From Betaproteobacteria bacterium SCN2 (GTDB lineage: Bacteria; Pseudomonadota; Gammaproteobacteria; Burkholderiales; Thiobacillaceae), in the NCBI GenBank assembly GCA_008923285.1, contig WBSG01000027.1, positions 1 through 64,000 on the forward strand: DNA of 64,000 nucleotides, written 5' to 3'. The notes under the pieces were generated by a model. The model was given only the letters and a program-made list of their open reading frames with translations. It was not told the origin of the DNA and made no database searches. The position numbers were made by a program, and so were the translations under genes. Of the stretch, positions 31,488-41,180 are shown piece after piece; the first letter of the stretch is position 1; each line of letters begins with the position of its first letter.

Positions 31488-33911
31488 TCAAAGACCGGCC
31501 ATGATGCTCCGGGCATCGCTTTTCTGCTTTTCGTTGCCCTCGTTGATGACTTCCTGGAGGATTTCGCGCGCGCCTTCCTTGTCGCCCATTTCCAGATAGG
31601 CCCGGGCCAAGTCGAGCTTGGTGGCCACCTCGTCGAACTCGTCTTCCTCGTCAGCACCGACATCGCTCAAATCGAGGTCGAGGCCGGAGAAATCCATGCT
31701 GCCGGTTTTCGGCGCCTCTGCTGGCGGCGGAGCCGACGGCGCGGCGGCCGTTTCGGGGAGGTTCAGGTCGAAGCCGGAAAGGTCGAAGTCCAGGGACTGG
31801 TCCTTTTTTTCCTCGGCCGGCACGGGAGTCTCGGCCTTGAACTCCTCCTCGATCACCGGGAAGCTCAACTCCATTTCCTGGCTGGGCGGCTCGGCCGCGA
31901 ATTCCGTCACCACATCCCGGATTTCCGGCGCTTCGGCTTCCGCCCTTGCGGCCAGCTCGGGCTCTGCCGGCTGCGCCGGCGATTCCGTCACCGGCGCAGC
32001 GGCAGCGGCCAGTACGGTGGCTGGGGCCGGCTGCGAGGCAGCACCGGTACCGCCATAGAGCGGATTGGCCGGGTCGATCGCACGTCCCATCTCGGCCGCC
32101 TTGTCCCAGACGGCGCCGGTCTGGCCGCCCAGTGCAGCATAAAGCTCGCCGGCCACCGCCTCGAAGGAGGTCACGTTCTTGCGGGCCGCGTAGATCTCCA
32201 GCAGCTTGAGCCGAATCTCGTGACGCTCCGGCGTCTTGGTCAGCGCCTCCTTGAGGATTTCCTCGGCCTGCGCATCGCGCCCGTAAGCCATGTACACGTC
32301 CGCCTCGGCGATCGGGTCGACATCATGGGTGTCGATCTCGGCCAGGCCGGCCTGACTGAAATCGGTAAGGAAAGACGTATCGCCGGTGTTCACCACGCCA
32401 CCGGTCGCAACCGCGCCGGCCATGCCGGTGGGCTGCAGGTCGCCGCCGGTGATGATGCTGTCGCCCACTGTCTCGGCGGCCTTCTTCTTGCGCAAACGGC
32501 CGCCTGCGACCATCCACCACAGCAGGCCGCCCAGAATCACGATGGCCGCGCCGCCGGTCCAGTAGATCGGGTTTTCCAGGAATTCGTCGTACCAGTTGGC
32601 CTGCGGCTCCTCCACCACGGGCGGCGGCGCCTTCTTGACTTTCGGTGCAGCCGCGGCAGGCGGCTGCTCGGCGCCTTCGGCTGCGGGCGCAGCGGCTGCC
32701 TGCTGCGCGTTCAGTTCGGCGAGTTTCTGCATGTCCTGGATCTGTTTTTCCAGTTCGGCAGCCCGCTCCTCGGACTCCTTCAGCGTCTTTTCACGCGCCA
32801 CCCTGTCTTCTTCTTCAGCCTGGGCCTTCTGCTCGGCCAGGGCCTTTTCCTGCGCGGCCTTCTCAGCCGCGGTCTGGTCGGCCCTGGGTGCAGGCGCCGG
32901 TGCTGCCTTCGACAGCTTCAGCACATCCTTGGCCGCGTCAGGGCTGGGCTGGGCTTGGTCCTCGACCTTGGGCGTGATCTTGCCGACCACGGTCTTACCC
33001 GTGGCTTCCTCCTGAACCGGCTGCGCCGCCACGCTCTCGGCCAGCTTGGCGCGATATGCCTGCCAGTCCGCGGACTGCAGGCTGATCTCGCGCCGGGCCG
33101 CCTGCGCGTCGAGCGACGCCATGGCTTCGGCGCTGGGTACGCGCAACTGCTGCCCCGCCTTCAGGCGATTCATGTTGTCGCCGGCAAAGGCGTTCGGATT
33201 CTCGCGGAACAGGCTTACCAGGGCCTGGTCCAGGCTGACGCTTGCCGGCCGCACACGATTGGCGATGCTGCTCAGGGTGTCGCCGCGCTTCACGCGCACG
33301 CTGCTTTCCTGCGCCGGAGCGGGCTCGGCTGCGGCCTGTGCGACAGGGGCCGGCTTCGGCGCGGGGGGCACGCCGTCGACGGTCACGAGCTTGGGCGCAG
33401 GTGCGGGAGGCTGTGTGGTTTCCGGGGCCTTGGCCGGCTCGGCCCTGGGCTGCACCGCCTTGGCTTCTGGCACGCTGATGGCCACCGGCGCGATTGTCTG
33501 GGGCACGGCGATGCCGGGCGGGTCGAGCAGCACGGTGTATTCGCGCAGCAGGCGACCGGAAGCCCAGTTGAGCTCGATCAGCATGTCCATGAAAGGATCG
33601 TTGACCGGCTTGCTGGAGGTGAGTTTCAGGACCGGACGGCCGTCGGCGCGCTGCTCGATATTGAATTGCAGGGTGGAAAGCACCGGCGCGAACTCGATTT
33701 GCGCGTCCTTGTAGGCCTCGCCGGAGGCCAGGCTGGCATTCAGGCTGTCGAGTTCGGCCTTGTCCGCCACCAGGAGTTCGATCTCGGCGGAAAGCGGCTG
33801 CCCCAGCGCAGACTTGACCGTCAGCTTGCCCAGCCCCGCTGCATGCACCCATATCGGCAGCGTCAACATGGCGCCAACGACAAGTCGGGCAGTAAGGCGG
33901 TGCAATTTCAT
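31488..33911 (-). CDS. fimV: FimV/HubP-type polar landmark protein
   Basis: 807 residues. Signal peptide (ARLVVGAMLTLPIWVHAAG), an N-terminal FimV domain (LGKLTVKSALGQPLSAEIEL), a periplasmic LysM domain (VRVKRGDTLSSIANRVRPAS to LKAGQQLRVPS), a glutamate/alanine coiled coil (about residues 345-410), one membrane helix (YWTGGAAIVILGGLLWWMV), then a long acidic cytoplasmic part with TPR-like helices and the conserved end YLEMGDKEGAREILQEVINE. FimV proteins bind peptidoglycan and organise cell poles, type IV pili or chemotaxis. Placement between asd and truA is standard. Confidence 0.93.
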   Translation of the reverse strand: MKLHRLTARLVVGAMLTLPIWVHAAGLGKLTVKSALGQPLSAEIELLVADKAELDSLNASLASGEAYKDAQIEFAPVLSTLQFNIEQRADGRPVLKLTSSKPVNDPFMDMLIELNWASGRLLREYTVLLDPPGIAVPQTIAPVAISVPEAKAVQPRAEPAKAPETTQPPAPAPKLVTVDGVPPAPKPAPVAQAAAEPAPAQESSVRVKRGDTLSSIANRVRPASVSLDQALVSLFRENPNAFAGDNMNRLKAGQQLRVPSAEAMASLDAQAARREISLQSADWQAYRAKLAESVAAQPVQEEATGKTVVGKITPKVEDQAQPSPDAAKDVLKLSKAAPAPAPRADQTAAEKAAQEKALAEQKAQAEEEDRVAREKTLKESEERAAELEKQIQDMQKLAELNAQQAAAAPAAEGAEQPPAAAAPKVKKAPPPVVEEPQANWYDEFLENPIYWTGGAAIVILGGLLWWMVAGGRLRKKKAAETVGDSIITGGDLQPTGMAGAVATGGVVNTGDTSFLTDFSQAGLAEIDTHDVDPIAEADVYMAYGRDAQAEEILKEALTKTPERHEIRLKLLEIYAARKNVTSFEAVAGELYAALGGQTGAVWDKAAEMGRAIDPANPLYGGTGAASQPAPATVLAAAAAPVTESPAQPAEPELAARAEAEAPEIRDVVTEFAAEPPSQEMELSFPVIEEEFKAETPVPAEEKKDQSLDFDLSGFDLNLPETAAAPSAPPPAEAPKTGSMDFSGLDLDLSDVGADEEDEFDEVATKLDLARAYLEMGDKEGAREILQEVINEGNEKQKSDARSIMAGL

Positions 33912-34032
33912 CCTTCTTCCTCCAGGAGGGTTCTATCGTTTTGGGCGCAACAGGGCGCCATTCGCCCTCTTAATGACGGCGCAGCCGGGCAATACTTTAG
34001 CGATTACGCTCAGGAAACAAGGTTTTAGGCGC

Positions 34033-35145
34033 TCATTTCTCAAGCAGAATCCGCAACATGCGGCGCAGCGGCTCGGCCGCGCCCCATAGCAACTGGTCGC
34101 CCACGGTAAAGGCGGACAGATACTGCGGGCCCATGTTGAGCTTGCGCATGCGGCCGACCGGCACGGTCAGCGTGCCGGTGACGGCGGCCGGGGTCAACTG
34201 CTCCATGGTGATCTGGCGGTCGTTGGGTACCACCTTCACCCAGTCGTTGTGCGCGGCGACGATGCCGTGGATCTCGTCCAGCGGCACGTCCCTGGTCAGC
34301 TTGACGGTCAGCGCCTGGCTGTGGCAACGCATGGCGCCGATGCGCACGCACAGACCGTCAATGGGTACGGGATTATCGGAACGGCCAAGGATCTTGTTGG
34401 CTTCGACCTGGGCCTTCCACTCCTCTTTCGACTGGCCGGATTCCAGCGCCACGTCGATCCACGGGATCAGCGAGCCAGCGAGCGGCACCGGCCAGGCGTC
34501 CAGCGGATAGTCCTTGGAGCGGATGAAATCGGCGGTCTTTTTGTCAATCTCGAGGATGGCGGATGCAGGGTCGTCGAGCAGCGCCTTCACGTTGGCGTGC
34601 ACCGCGCCCATCTGCTGGATCAGTTCGCGCATGTTGCGCGCGCCGGCGCCGGACGCCGCCTGATAGGTCTGCGGCGCGATCCATTCGACCAGGCCCTTGT
34701 CGAACAGGCCGCCAACCGCCATCAGCATCAGCGATACCGTGCAGTTGCCGCCGACGTAGGTTTTCACGCCCTTGGCCAGGCCGTCCTTGATGACGTTCTT
34801 GTTGACCGGGTCGAGGATGATGATGGCTTCATCTTTCATGCGCAGGGCGGAGGCAGCGTCGATCCAGTAGCCCTTCCAGCCCGCCGCGCGCAGCCCGGGA
34901 TACACCTCCTTGGTGTAGTCGCCGCCCTGGCAGCTGATGATGGCGTCCATCGCCTTGAGTTCGTCGATGTTCGACGCATCCTTCAGCGGCGGCACGTCCT
35001 TGCCGATGTCCGGACCCTTGCCGCCGGGGTTGGAGGTGGTGAAGAACACCGGGTCGATGACCTCGAAATCCTTTTCTTCGCGCATGCGCTGCATCAGCAC
35101 CGAGCCCACCATGCCGCGCCAGCCGATCAAGCCTACTTTCATCAT
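34033..35145 (-). CDS. asd: aspartate-semialdehyde dehydrogenase
   Basis: Makes aspartate semialdehyde for lysine, threonine and methionine. 370 residues from ATG 35145, chosen because AGGAG is nine bases upstream; a TTG at 35151 is also in frame. [17 protein letters not shown] is the NADP loop, [10 protein letters not shown] carries the catalytic cysteine C135, and [17 protein letters not shown] holds the late substrate residues. Followed by fimV, preceded by leuB across a hairpin repeat. Confidence 0.96.
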   Translation of the reverse strand: MMKVGLIGWRGMVGSVLMQRMREEKDFEVIDPVFFTTSNPGGKGPDIGKDVPPLKDASNIDELKAMDAIISCQGGDYTKEVYPGLRAAGWKGYWIDAASALRMKDEAIIILDPVNKNVIKDGLAKGVKTYVGGNCTVSLMLMAVGGLFDKGLVEWIAPQTYQAASGAGARNMRELIQQMGAVHANVKALLDDPASAILEIDKKTADFIRSKDYPLDAWPVPLAGSLIPWIDVALESGQSKEEWKAQVEANKILGRSDNPVPIDGLCVRIGAMRCHSQALTVKLTRDVPLDEIHGIVAAHNDWVKVVPNDRQITMEQLTPAAVTGTLTVPVGRMRKLNMGPQYLSAFTVGDQLLWGAAEPLRRMLRILLEK

Positions 35146-35168
35146 TTTCAAAATCTCCTAAAAACCTT

Positions 35169-35242
35169 TTACCGCGGAGTTCGCAAAGTACGCGGAGCAA
35201 ACCAGGTGCTTCACTCTGCGTCTTCCGCGAACTCCGCGGTTA
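35169..35242. repeat. imperfect hairpin repeat, CCGCGGAG family, copy 1
   Basis: Left arm TTACCGCGGAGTTCGCAAAG, right arm ending CGCGAACTCCGCGGTTA; about 28 bases per arm with few mismatches. It fills the leuB-asd gap. A second copy lies at 49234-49322. Confidence 0.88.
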
Positions 35243-35243
35243 A

Positions 35244-36320
35244 TTAAAGTTGCTTCACCACCGCGTCGCCCATTTGGCTGCACGAAACCTTCTGCGTGCC
35301 TTCGGTAAAAATATCTGCCGTGCGCAGTCCCTGCGCCAGCACTTTCTTCACCGCATTTTCGATGCGCTGGGCCGCCGCTTCCTGGTTCAGCGTATAGCGC
35401 AGCATCATCGCCACAGAAAGGATGGTCGCCAGCGGGTTGGCGATATCCTTGCCGGCGATGTCGGGCGCGGAGCCGTGGATCGGCTCGTACATGCCCTTGT
35501 TGTTCTGGTCCAGCGAAGCCGAGGCCAGCATGCCGATGGAACCGGTGAGCATGGAGGCTTCGTCCGAGAGAATGTCGCCGAAGATGTTGCCGGTGACGAT
35601 GACGTCGAACTGCCTGGGATTGCGCACCAGCTGCATCGCGGCGTTGTCGACGTACATGTGCGACAGCTCCACTTCCGGATAGTCTTTCGCGACTTCGAGC
35701 ACCACTTCCTTCCACAGCTCGGAGCATTCCAGCACATTGGCCTTCTCCACCGAGCACAGCTTCTTGCCGCGCTTCATGGCGATGCCGAAAGCCACGTGCG
35801 CCACGCGGCGCACTTCCGACTCGGCATAGAGCATGGTGTTGAAGCCGACGCGTTCGCTCCCCCCATTTGGGCTCGGCCGTGTCTCGATGCCGCGCGGCTG
35901 GCCGAAATAAACATCGCCGGTCAACTCGCGCACGATCATGATGTCCAGCCCCGCCACCACTTCCGGGCGCAGGGTCGAGGCGCTCGCCAGTTCCGGATAG
36001 AGGAAGGCCGGGCGCAGGTTGGCGAACAGATTCATTTCCTTGCGGATGCGCAACAGGCCGCGCTCGGGACGCAGGGGGCGGTCGAGGACGTCATACCTGG
36101 GGCCGCCGACGGCGCCCAGCAGCACGGCATCCGCCGCCTTGGCCAATTCAAGCGTGGATGCCGGCAGCGGGTCGCCCGCGGCGTCATAACCGGCGCCGCC
36201 GATGGGCGCCTCTTCCATTTCCAGCTTCAAGCCGTCGCTGGACAGCGCCTTCATCACCTTCACCGCCTGGGCGACGATTTCGGGACCGATGCCGTCACCG
36301 GGCAAAACTGCAATCTTCAT
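35244..36320 (-). CDS. leuB: 3-isopropylmalate dehydrogenase
   Basis: NAD-dependent oxidative decarboxylation in leucine synthesis. 358 residues. [20 protein letters not shown], the substrate arginines in [14 protein letters not shown] and [15 protein letters not shown], the metal-binding [16 protein letters not shown] and [14 protein letters not shown], and [15 protein letters not shown] are all present. Part of leuC-leuD-leuB. Confidence 0.97.
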   Translation of the reverse strand: MKIAVLPGDGIGPEIVAQAVKVMKALSSDGLKLEMEEAPIGGAGYDAAGDPLPASTLELAKAADAVLLGAVGGPRYDVLDRPLRPERGLLRIRKEMNLFANLRPAFLYPELASASTLRPEVVAGLDIMIVRELTGDVYFGQPRGIETRPSPNGGSERVGFNTMLYAESEVRRVAHVAFGIAMKRGKKLCSVEKANVLECSELWKEVVLEVAKDYPEVELSHMYVDNAAMQLVRNPRQFDVIVTGNIFGDILSDEASMLTGSIGMLASASLDQNNKGMYEPIHGSAPDIAGKDIANPLATILSVAMMLRYTLNQEAAAQRIENAVKKVLAQGLRTADIFTEGTQKVSCSQMGDAVVKQL

Positions 36321-36350
36321 GTCAAATAATCACAATCAAATAAAATCATT

Positions 36351-36425
36351 AACAGAGAGGTAAAGGAGGATTGGGAGGAAAAGCCAAGAAATGTTTTACT
36401 CCCTTACCTCCCATACCTCCCTGTT
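36351..36425. repeat. imperfect hairpin repeat, GGAGG family, copy 2
   Basis: Left arm begins AACAGAGAGGTAAAGGAGGA, right arm is CTCCCTTACCTCCCATACCT and onward to CCCTGTT, with about 20 bases between. It lies in the leuD-leuB gap. Same family as 26274-26341. Confidence 0.85.
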
Positions 36426-36431
36426 CAAAAA

Positions 36432-37070
36432 TCAGGCAAACAGCCACGGCGCTTCCGCCTTGCGCCGTTCTTCGTAGGCCTTGATCCTGTCGCTGTGCAA
36501 CAGGGTCAGGCCGATGTCGTCGAGGCCGTTGAGCAGCCGGTATTTGCGGCCGGCGTCAACTTCAAAGGCGATCATTTCGCCGGTGGGCGTGGCCACGGTC
36601 TGCTTGTCCAGATCCACGGTGAGCGCGTAACCCTCGCTCGCCTCGCATTGCTTGAACAGCCGGTCGACGATGGCCGCGTCGAGCACGATGGGCAGGATGC
36701 CGTTCTTGAAGCAGTTGTTGTAGAAGATGTCGGCAAAGCTGGGGGCGATGATGGTGCGAAAACCGTAGTCCTCGAGCGCCCAGGGCGCATGCTCGCGGCT
36801 GGAGCCGCAACCGAAGTTCTCGCGCGCCAGCAGCACCGAGGCACCCTGGTAGCGCGGCTGATTCAGCACGAAATCGGGGTTGAGCGGGCGGTCGTGGTTC
36901 GACTTGCCCGGCTCGCCGACGTCGAGGTAGCGCCACTCGTCGAACAGGTTGGGGCCAAAGCCGCTGCGCTTGATCGACTTCAGGAACTGCTTGGGAATGA
37001 TGGCGTCGGTATCGACGTTGGCACGGTCGAGCGGCACCGCCAGCCCGTCGAGCCTGGTAAACGGTTTCAC
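36432..37070 (-). CDS. leuD: 3-isopropylmalate dehydratase small subunit
   Basis: 212 residues; swivel domain of isopropylmalate isomerase. [40 protein letters not shown] and [17 protein letters not shown] are hallmark motifs. Works with LeuC. The entericidin-like gene ends directly before its start codon. Confidence 0.97.
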   Translation of the reverse strand: MKPFTRLDGLAVPLDRANVDTDAIIPKQFLKSIKRSGFGPNLFDEWRYLDVGEPGKSNHDRPLNPDFVLNQPRYQGASVLLARENFGCGSSREHAPWALEDYGFRTIIAPSFADIFYNNCFKNGILPIVLDAAIVDRLFKQCEASEGYALTVDLDKQTVATPTGEMIAFEVDAGRKYRLLNGLDDIGLTLLHSDRIKAYEERRKAEAPWLFA

Positions 37071-37196
37071 TTACTTCGCCGCCTTCTCGATGGCCTCGCC
37101 ACCCTTCTGGATGTCCTGACCCAGGCCTTCGACGGTGTTGCAGGCCGAGAGGCTCACCACGCCCATGAGGGCAAACAACGCAACAAGGTAACGCAT
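37071..37196 (-). CDS. entericidin A/B family small lipoprotein
   Basis: 41 residues from ATG 37196 with AAGGAG just upstream. MRYLVALFALMGVVSLSAC is a lipoprotein signal with lipobox LSAC, giving a mature peptide of about 23 residues (NTVEGLGQDIQKGGEAIEKA). The NTxxGxGxDIxxxGxxIExA pattern is that of entericidins, small bacteriolytic or stress lipoproteins. Its stop codon abuts leuD. The gene is easily missed because of its length. Confidence 0.88.
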   Translation of the reverse strand: MRYLVALFALMGVVSLSACNTVEGLGQDIQKGGEAIEKAAK

Positions 37197-37280
37197 GCTG
37201 ATCTCCTTGGAAAAATCAACGACAACGAAATTCCCGTGCCGGGGCACAGGGGGACAGATCAATAAGACAGCGATTCCGGC

Positions 37281-38684
37281 TCAAAATTTTCTGACATCCA
37301 CAAAATGTCCGGCGATCCCGGCCGCCGCCGCCATGGCCGGGCTCACCAGGTGCGTCCTGCCACCCGCGCCCTGCCGCCCTTCGAAATTGCGGTTGGAGGT
37401 CGAGGCGCAGCGCTCGCCCGGCTCCAGCCGGTCGGCGTTCATGGCCAGGCACATCGAGCAGCCAGGTTCGCGCCACTCGAAGCCGGCGTCGAGAAATATC
37501 CTGTCCAGGCCCTCTTCCTCGGCCTGCTGCTTCACCAGGCCGGAACCGGGCACCACCATCGCCAGTTTCACATTGGCGGCCTTGTGCTTGCCCTTGACCA
37601 CCGCCGCCGCCTCGCGCAGGTCTTCGATGCGGGAATTGGTACAGGAGCCGATGAAGACCTTGTCGATCTCGATCTGCTCGATCGGCATGCCGGCCTGCAG
37701 GCCCATGTATTGCAGGGCGCGTTCCCAGTCGTGCCTTTTCACTTCGCTCGACGCATCGGCGGGGTTGGGCACCTTGCCGTCCACCGTCACCACCATTTCC
37801 GGCGAGGTACCCCAGGTCACCTGCGGCTTGATCTTCGCCGCGTCGAGCACGACTTCGGCGTCGAATTTCGCATCGGCATCGGACACCAGCGTCTTCCAGT
37901 AAGCCGCTGCCTGGTCGAACATCTCGCCCTTGGGCGCATAGGGACGGCCGCGGAAGTACTCGATGGTCTTCTCGTCCACCGCCACCATGCCAGCGCGCGC
38001 GCCCGCCTCGATGGCCATGTTGCACAGGGTCATGCGCCCTTCCATCGACAGCGAACGAATGGCCGAGCCGGCGAACTCCACGGCATAGCCGGTGCCGCCG
38101 GCGGTACCGATCTCGCCGATGATGGCAAGTGCCACGTCCTTGGCGGTGACGCCCTTGCCAAGCTCGCCCTCGACGCGGATGCGCATGGCCCTGGATTTCT
38201 TCTGCACCAGGCACTGGGTAGCGAGCACATGTTCCACTTCGGAGGTGCCGATGCCGTGCGCCAGCGCGCCGAACGCGCCGTGCGTGGAGGTGTGCGAATC
38301 GCCGCAGACCACGGTCATGCCGGGCAGGGTCAGGCCCTCTTCCGGGCCGATGACGTGCACGATGCCCTGGCGGATGTCGTTCATCTTGAATTCGGTGATG
38401 CCGAACTCGTCGCAGTTGGCGTCGAGGGTTTCCACCTGCAGGCGCGACACCGGGTCGGCGATTCCCTGGCTGCGGTCGGTGGTCGGCACGTTGTGGTCCG
38501 GCACCGCCACGGCGGAACTGGTGCGCCAGGGCTTGCGCCCGGCCAGCTTGAGGCCTTCGAAGGCCTGCGGGCTGGTGACTTCGTGCACCAGATGGCGGTC
38601 GATATAAAGCAAGGTGGTGCCGTCGGGCTCCACGTGCACTACGTGGGCATCCCACAGCTTGTCGTAAAGGGTACGTCCGGACAT
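37281..38684 (-). CDS. leuC: 3-isopropylmalate dehydratase large subunit
   Basis: 467 residues. Aconitase-family iron-sulfur enzyme: [37 protein letters not shown] and [17 protein letters not shown] supply the cysteine ligands of the 4Fe-4S cluster. Isomerises 2- to 3-isopropylmalate with LeuD. A TATAAT box lies about 30 bases upstream. Confidence 0.97.
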   Translation of the reverse strand: MSGRTLYDKLWDAHVVHVEPDGTTLLYIDRHLVHEVTSPQAFEGLKLAGRKPWRTSSAVAVPDHNVPTTDRSQGIADPVSRLQVETLDANCDEFGITEFKMNDIRQGIVHVIGPEEGLTLPGMTVVCGDSHTSTHGAFGALAHGIGTSEVEHVLATQCLVQKKSRAMRIRVEGELGKGVTAKDVALAIIGEIGTAGGTGYAVEFAGSAIRSLSMEGRMTLCNMAIEAGARAGMVAVDEKTIEYFRGRPYAPKGEMFDQAAAYWKTLVSDADAKFDAEVVLDAAKIKPQVTWGTSPEMVVTVDGKVPNPADASSEVKRHDWERALQYMGLQAGMPIEQIEIDKVFIGSCTNSRIEDLREAAAVVKGKHKAANVKLAMVVPGSGLVKQQAEEEGLDRIFLDAGFEWREPGCSMCLAMNADRLEPGERCASTSNRNFEGRQGAGGRTHLVSPAMAAAAGIAGHFVDVRKF

Positions 38685-38713
38685 GGCAGCAAAAAGCTTT
38701 TAAAGAACAAAAG

Positions 38714-38719
38714 ATTATA
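38714..38719 (-). promoter_or_regulatory. probable -10 box of the leuC operon
   Basis: Minus-strand TATAAT 30 bases before the leuC ATG, in an AT-rich leader. The -35 region 17 bases upstream (TTTCCG) is poor, so an activator or another spacing is possible. Confidence 0.5.
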
Positions 38720-38721
38720 AG

Positions 38722-39864
38722 TCAGGCATTGACCGGCGGAAAGCGCCGCAAACGCACGAACAGGGCCAGAATCGCGCAGCCCGCTGCCAGGCTGAAAGTC
38801 CACTGCGCGCCCAGGCCTTCCCAGGCCCAGCCCGAATACAGCCCGCCCAGGGTGCCGCCGGCGCCGAAGGCGAGGCTGTTGTAGAGCCCCTGGCCGCGCG
38901 CCTGGTGGCGGCCCCTGAAATAACGATGGATCAGCGTCACCGCCGCGACATGATAGGCGCCGAAGGTGAAGGCGTGCAGCACCTGTGCCGCCACCACCAT
39001 GGCCGGGCTGGCCACGCCCCAGGCGATCATGAGGAAGCGCAGGGTTGCCACGGCGAAGGTCAACAACAGCAGGCGCTCGAAATTCACCTGATGCAGGCGC
39101 GGCAGCCACAGGAACACGCCGATTTCCGCGATCACGCCGATCGCCCACAGCCAGCCCACGGCCGACTTGGCGTAGCCATGGTCGACGAGATAGATGGAAT
39201 AGAAGGTGTAGTAAGGCCCGTGCGCCGCCGACATCAGGAAGCAGGCGGCCAGCAGCGTCCACACCTCGGGCCGGCGCACGATGTCCATGATAGGGGCATG
39301 GTCGTGCTCGTGCGGCGCGATCACCGCCTCCGGCATGACGCGCGCGAACAGCGCGATGCCGATGATGAAGCCGAGCACCGCCCACAGCAGGTCCGACACC
39401 GGCCGGTAGTCGAACCAGTAGCCCAGACCGACCACCACCGCGATGAAGCCGATCGAACCCCACATGCGGATGTAGCCGTAACGCGCCATGCGCTCGCCCA
39501 GGTGGGACAGCGTCATGGCCTCGACCAGCGGCAGCGAGGCGCTCCAGAAGAAGCTCATGCCGGCCATGACCACGAACATCCACCAGAACGAGGTACCGAA
39601 GAACACGCCGAGGTAGAACAGCAGGCTGCCGAGGGCGGCCAATTGCACGATGGCCACGCGCTTGCCGCTGCGGTCGGCCATGTGCCCCCAGATGTTGGGG
39701 GCGAAGATGCGCATCACCTGCAGCAGCGACATCAGGATGCCGATCTGGAAGGCGCTGAATTCGAGCGACTTGAGATACAGCCCCCAGAACGGGGACATGG
39801 CGCCGACGAAGGCGAAATAGAAGAAATAGAAGCCCGAGAGCCTCCAGTAGGGCACATCTTTCAT
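38722..39864 (-). CDS. MFS transporter, HcaT/LacY-like
   Basis: 380 residues with about twelve membrane segments. It starts KDVPYWRLSGFYFFYFAFVG then PFWGLYLKSLEFSAFQIGIL, and has the loop motif APNIWGHMADRSGKRVAIVQ after helix 2. The family resembles 3-phenylpropionate permeases (MFS_1_like). A histidine-rich cytoplasmic patch (HEHDHAP, middle loop) is notable. Substrate unknown. It lies between aroC and the leu operon, on the same strand. Confidence 0.8.
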   Translation of the reverse strand: MKDVPYWRLSGFYFFYFAFVGAMSPFWGLYLKSLEFSAFQIGILMSLLQVMRIFAPNIWGHMADRSGKRVAIVQLAALGSLLFYLGVFFGTSFWWMFVVMAGMSFFWSASLPLVEAMTLSHLGERMARYGYIRMWGSIGFIAVVVGLGYWFDYRPVSDLLWAVLGFIIGIALFARVMPEAVIAPHEHDHAPIMDIVRRPEVWTLLAACFLMSAAHGPYYTFYSIYLVDHGYAKSAVGWLWAIGVIAEIGVFLWLPRLHQVNFERLLLLTFAVATLRFLMIAWGVASPAMVVAAQVLHAFTFGAYHVAAVTLIHRYFRGRHQARGQGLYNSLAFGAGGTLGGLYSGWAWEGLGAQWTFSLAAGCAILALFVRLRRFPPVNA

Positions 39865-39950
39865 GGAAACGAATTATCCCGGATGGCGGGCAGGCCCGAG
39901 CGGGGCCACCGAGGAATTATTTTTGGCGAATTATTTCTGCCGGCGGATTA

Positions 39951-41048
39951 TTACTGCTTGCCCGGAATCACCGGCGTGCCGCTTTGCACGTCGCCGCACT
40001 GCGCGCGGTGGCGCAGCGCATGGTCCATGATGACGATGGCCATCAGCGCTTCGGCGATGGGCGTGGCGCGGATGCCGACGCAGGGATCGTGGCGGCCGTG
40101 GGTGACGACCTCGATGGGATTGCCGTGAAGGTCGATGGACTGCCCCGGCAGGCGGATGGAGGATGTCGGCTTGATGGCGATGTGCGCCACCACGTCCTGG
40201 CCCGAAGAAATGCCGCCCAGCACGCCGCCGGCATGGTTGGACAAAAAGCCCTGCGGCGTGATCTCGTCGCGGTGCTCGGTGCCCTTCTGCCGCGCGGCCT
40301 GCATGCCGTCGCCGATCTCCACGCCCTTCACGGCATTGAGCCCCATCAGCGCGTGCGCGAGGTCGGCGTCGAGCTTGTCGTACAGCGGCTCGCCCAAACC
40401 GACCGGCACGTTCTCGGCGACGACGGTAATTCTCGCGCCCACCGAGTCGCCGGATTTGCGCAATGCATCCATGTAGGACTCCAGCTCCGGCACGATGGAA
40501 GAATTCGGCGAGAAAAAGGCGTTGTTGCCGATCTCGTCCCAGGACTCGAAGGGAATGTCGATGGGGCCGAGCGCGCTCATGTAGCCGCGGATCACTACGC
40601 CGTATTTTTCCTTGAGCCATTTCCTGGCGATGGCGCCGGCGCCGACAATGGGCGCGGTCAGCCGCGCGGACGAACGCCCGCCGCCGCGGTAGTCGCGGAA
40701 GCCGTATTTCTGCGTGTAGGTGTAGTCGGCGTGGCCGGGACGGAAAGTCGCGGCGATGTTGCCGTAGTCCTTGCTGCGCTGGTCCTCGTTGCGGATCAGG
40801 AGCGCGATCGGGGTACCGGTGGTCCTGCCTTCGAACACGCCGGAAAGGATCTCGGCCGTGTCGGATTCCTGGCGCTGGGTGACGTGGCGCGAGGTGCCGG
40901 GCTTGCGGCGGTCGAGATCATGCTGGATGTCGGCCTCGGCCAGTTCCATTCCCGGCGGGCAGCCGTCGACCACGCAGCCGATGGCCGGGCCGTGGGATTC
41001 GCCGAAGACGGTGACGCAGAAAAGCTTGCCGAGTGTGCTGCCGGACAT
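39951..41048 (-). CDS. aroC: chorismate synthase
   Basis: Last shikimate-pathway step, FMN-dependent. 365 residues. [59 protein letters not shown] with [10 protein letters not shown], and [20 protein letters not shown] are all signature stretches. Divergent from the thiamine-diphosphate enzyme gene at 41181. Confidence 0.97.
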   Translation of the reverse strand: MSGSTLGKLFCVTVFGESHGPAIGCVVDGCPPGMELAEADIQHDLDRRKPGTSRHVTQRQESDTAEILSGVFEGRTTGTPIALLIRNEDQRSKDYGNIAATFRPGHADYTYTQKYGFRDYRGGGRSSARLTAPIVGAGAIARKWLKEKYGVVIRGYMSALGPIDIPFESWDEIGNNAFFSPNSSIVPELESYMDALRKSGDSVGARITVVAENVPVGLGEPLYDKLDADLAHALMGLNAVKGVEIGDGMQAARQKGTEHRDEITPQGFLSNHAGGVLGGISSGQDVVAHIAIKPTSSIRLPGQSIDLHGNPIEVVTHGRHDPCVGIRATPIAEALMAIVIMDHALRHRAQCGDVQSGTPVIPGKQ

Positions 41049-41180
41049 TGTGTTGAAGCCGATCGATTCAGATGCCCGATTCTAACAAACTCGAAAGCCC
41101 CTACGGCCGACTTCGCTTTCCCCGGAGCGAAAACTTGTGTTCAAATCCCCGCTCTGGAGACGGCAATACACAAGCAGACA

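Noticed and set aside
32220-34028. 602-codon plus-strand frame opposite fimV
   Set aside because: Low-complexity product opposite a gene with signal peptide, LysM and conserved C-terminus.
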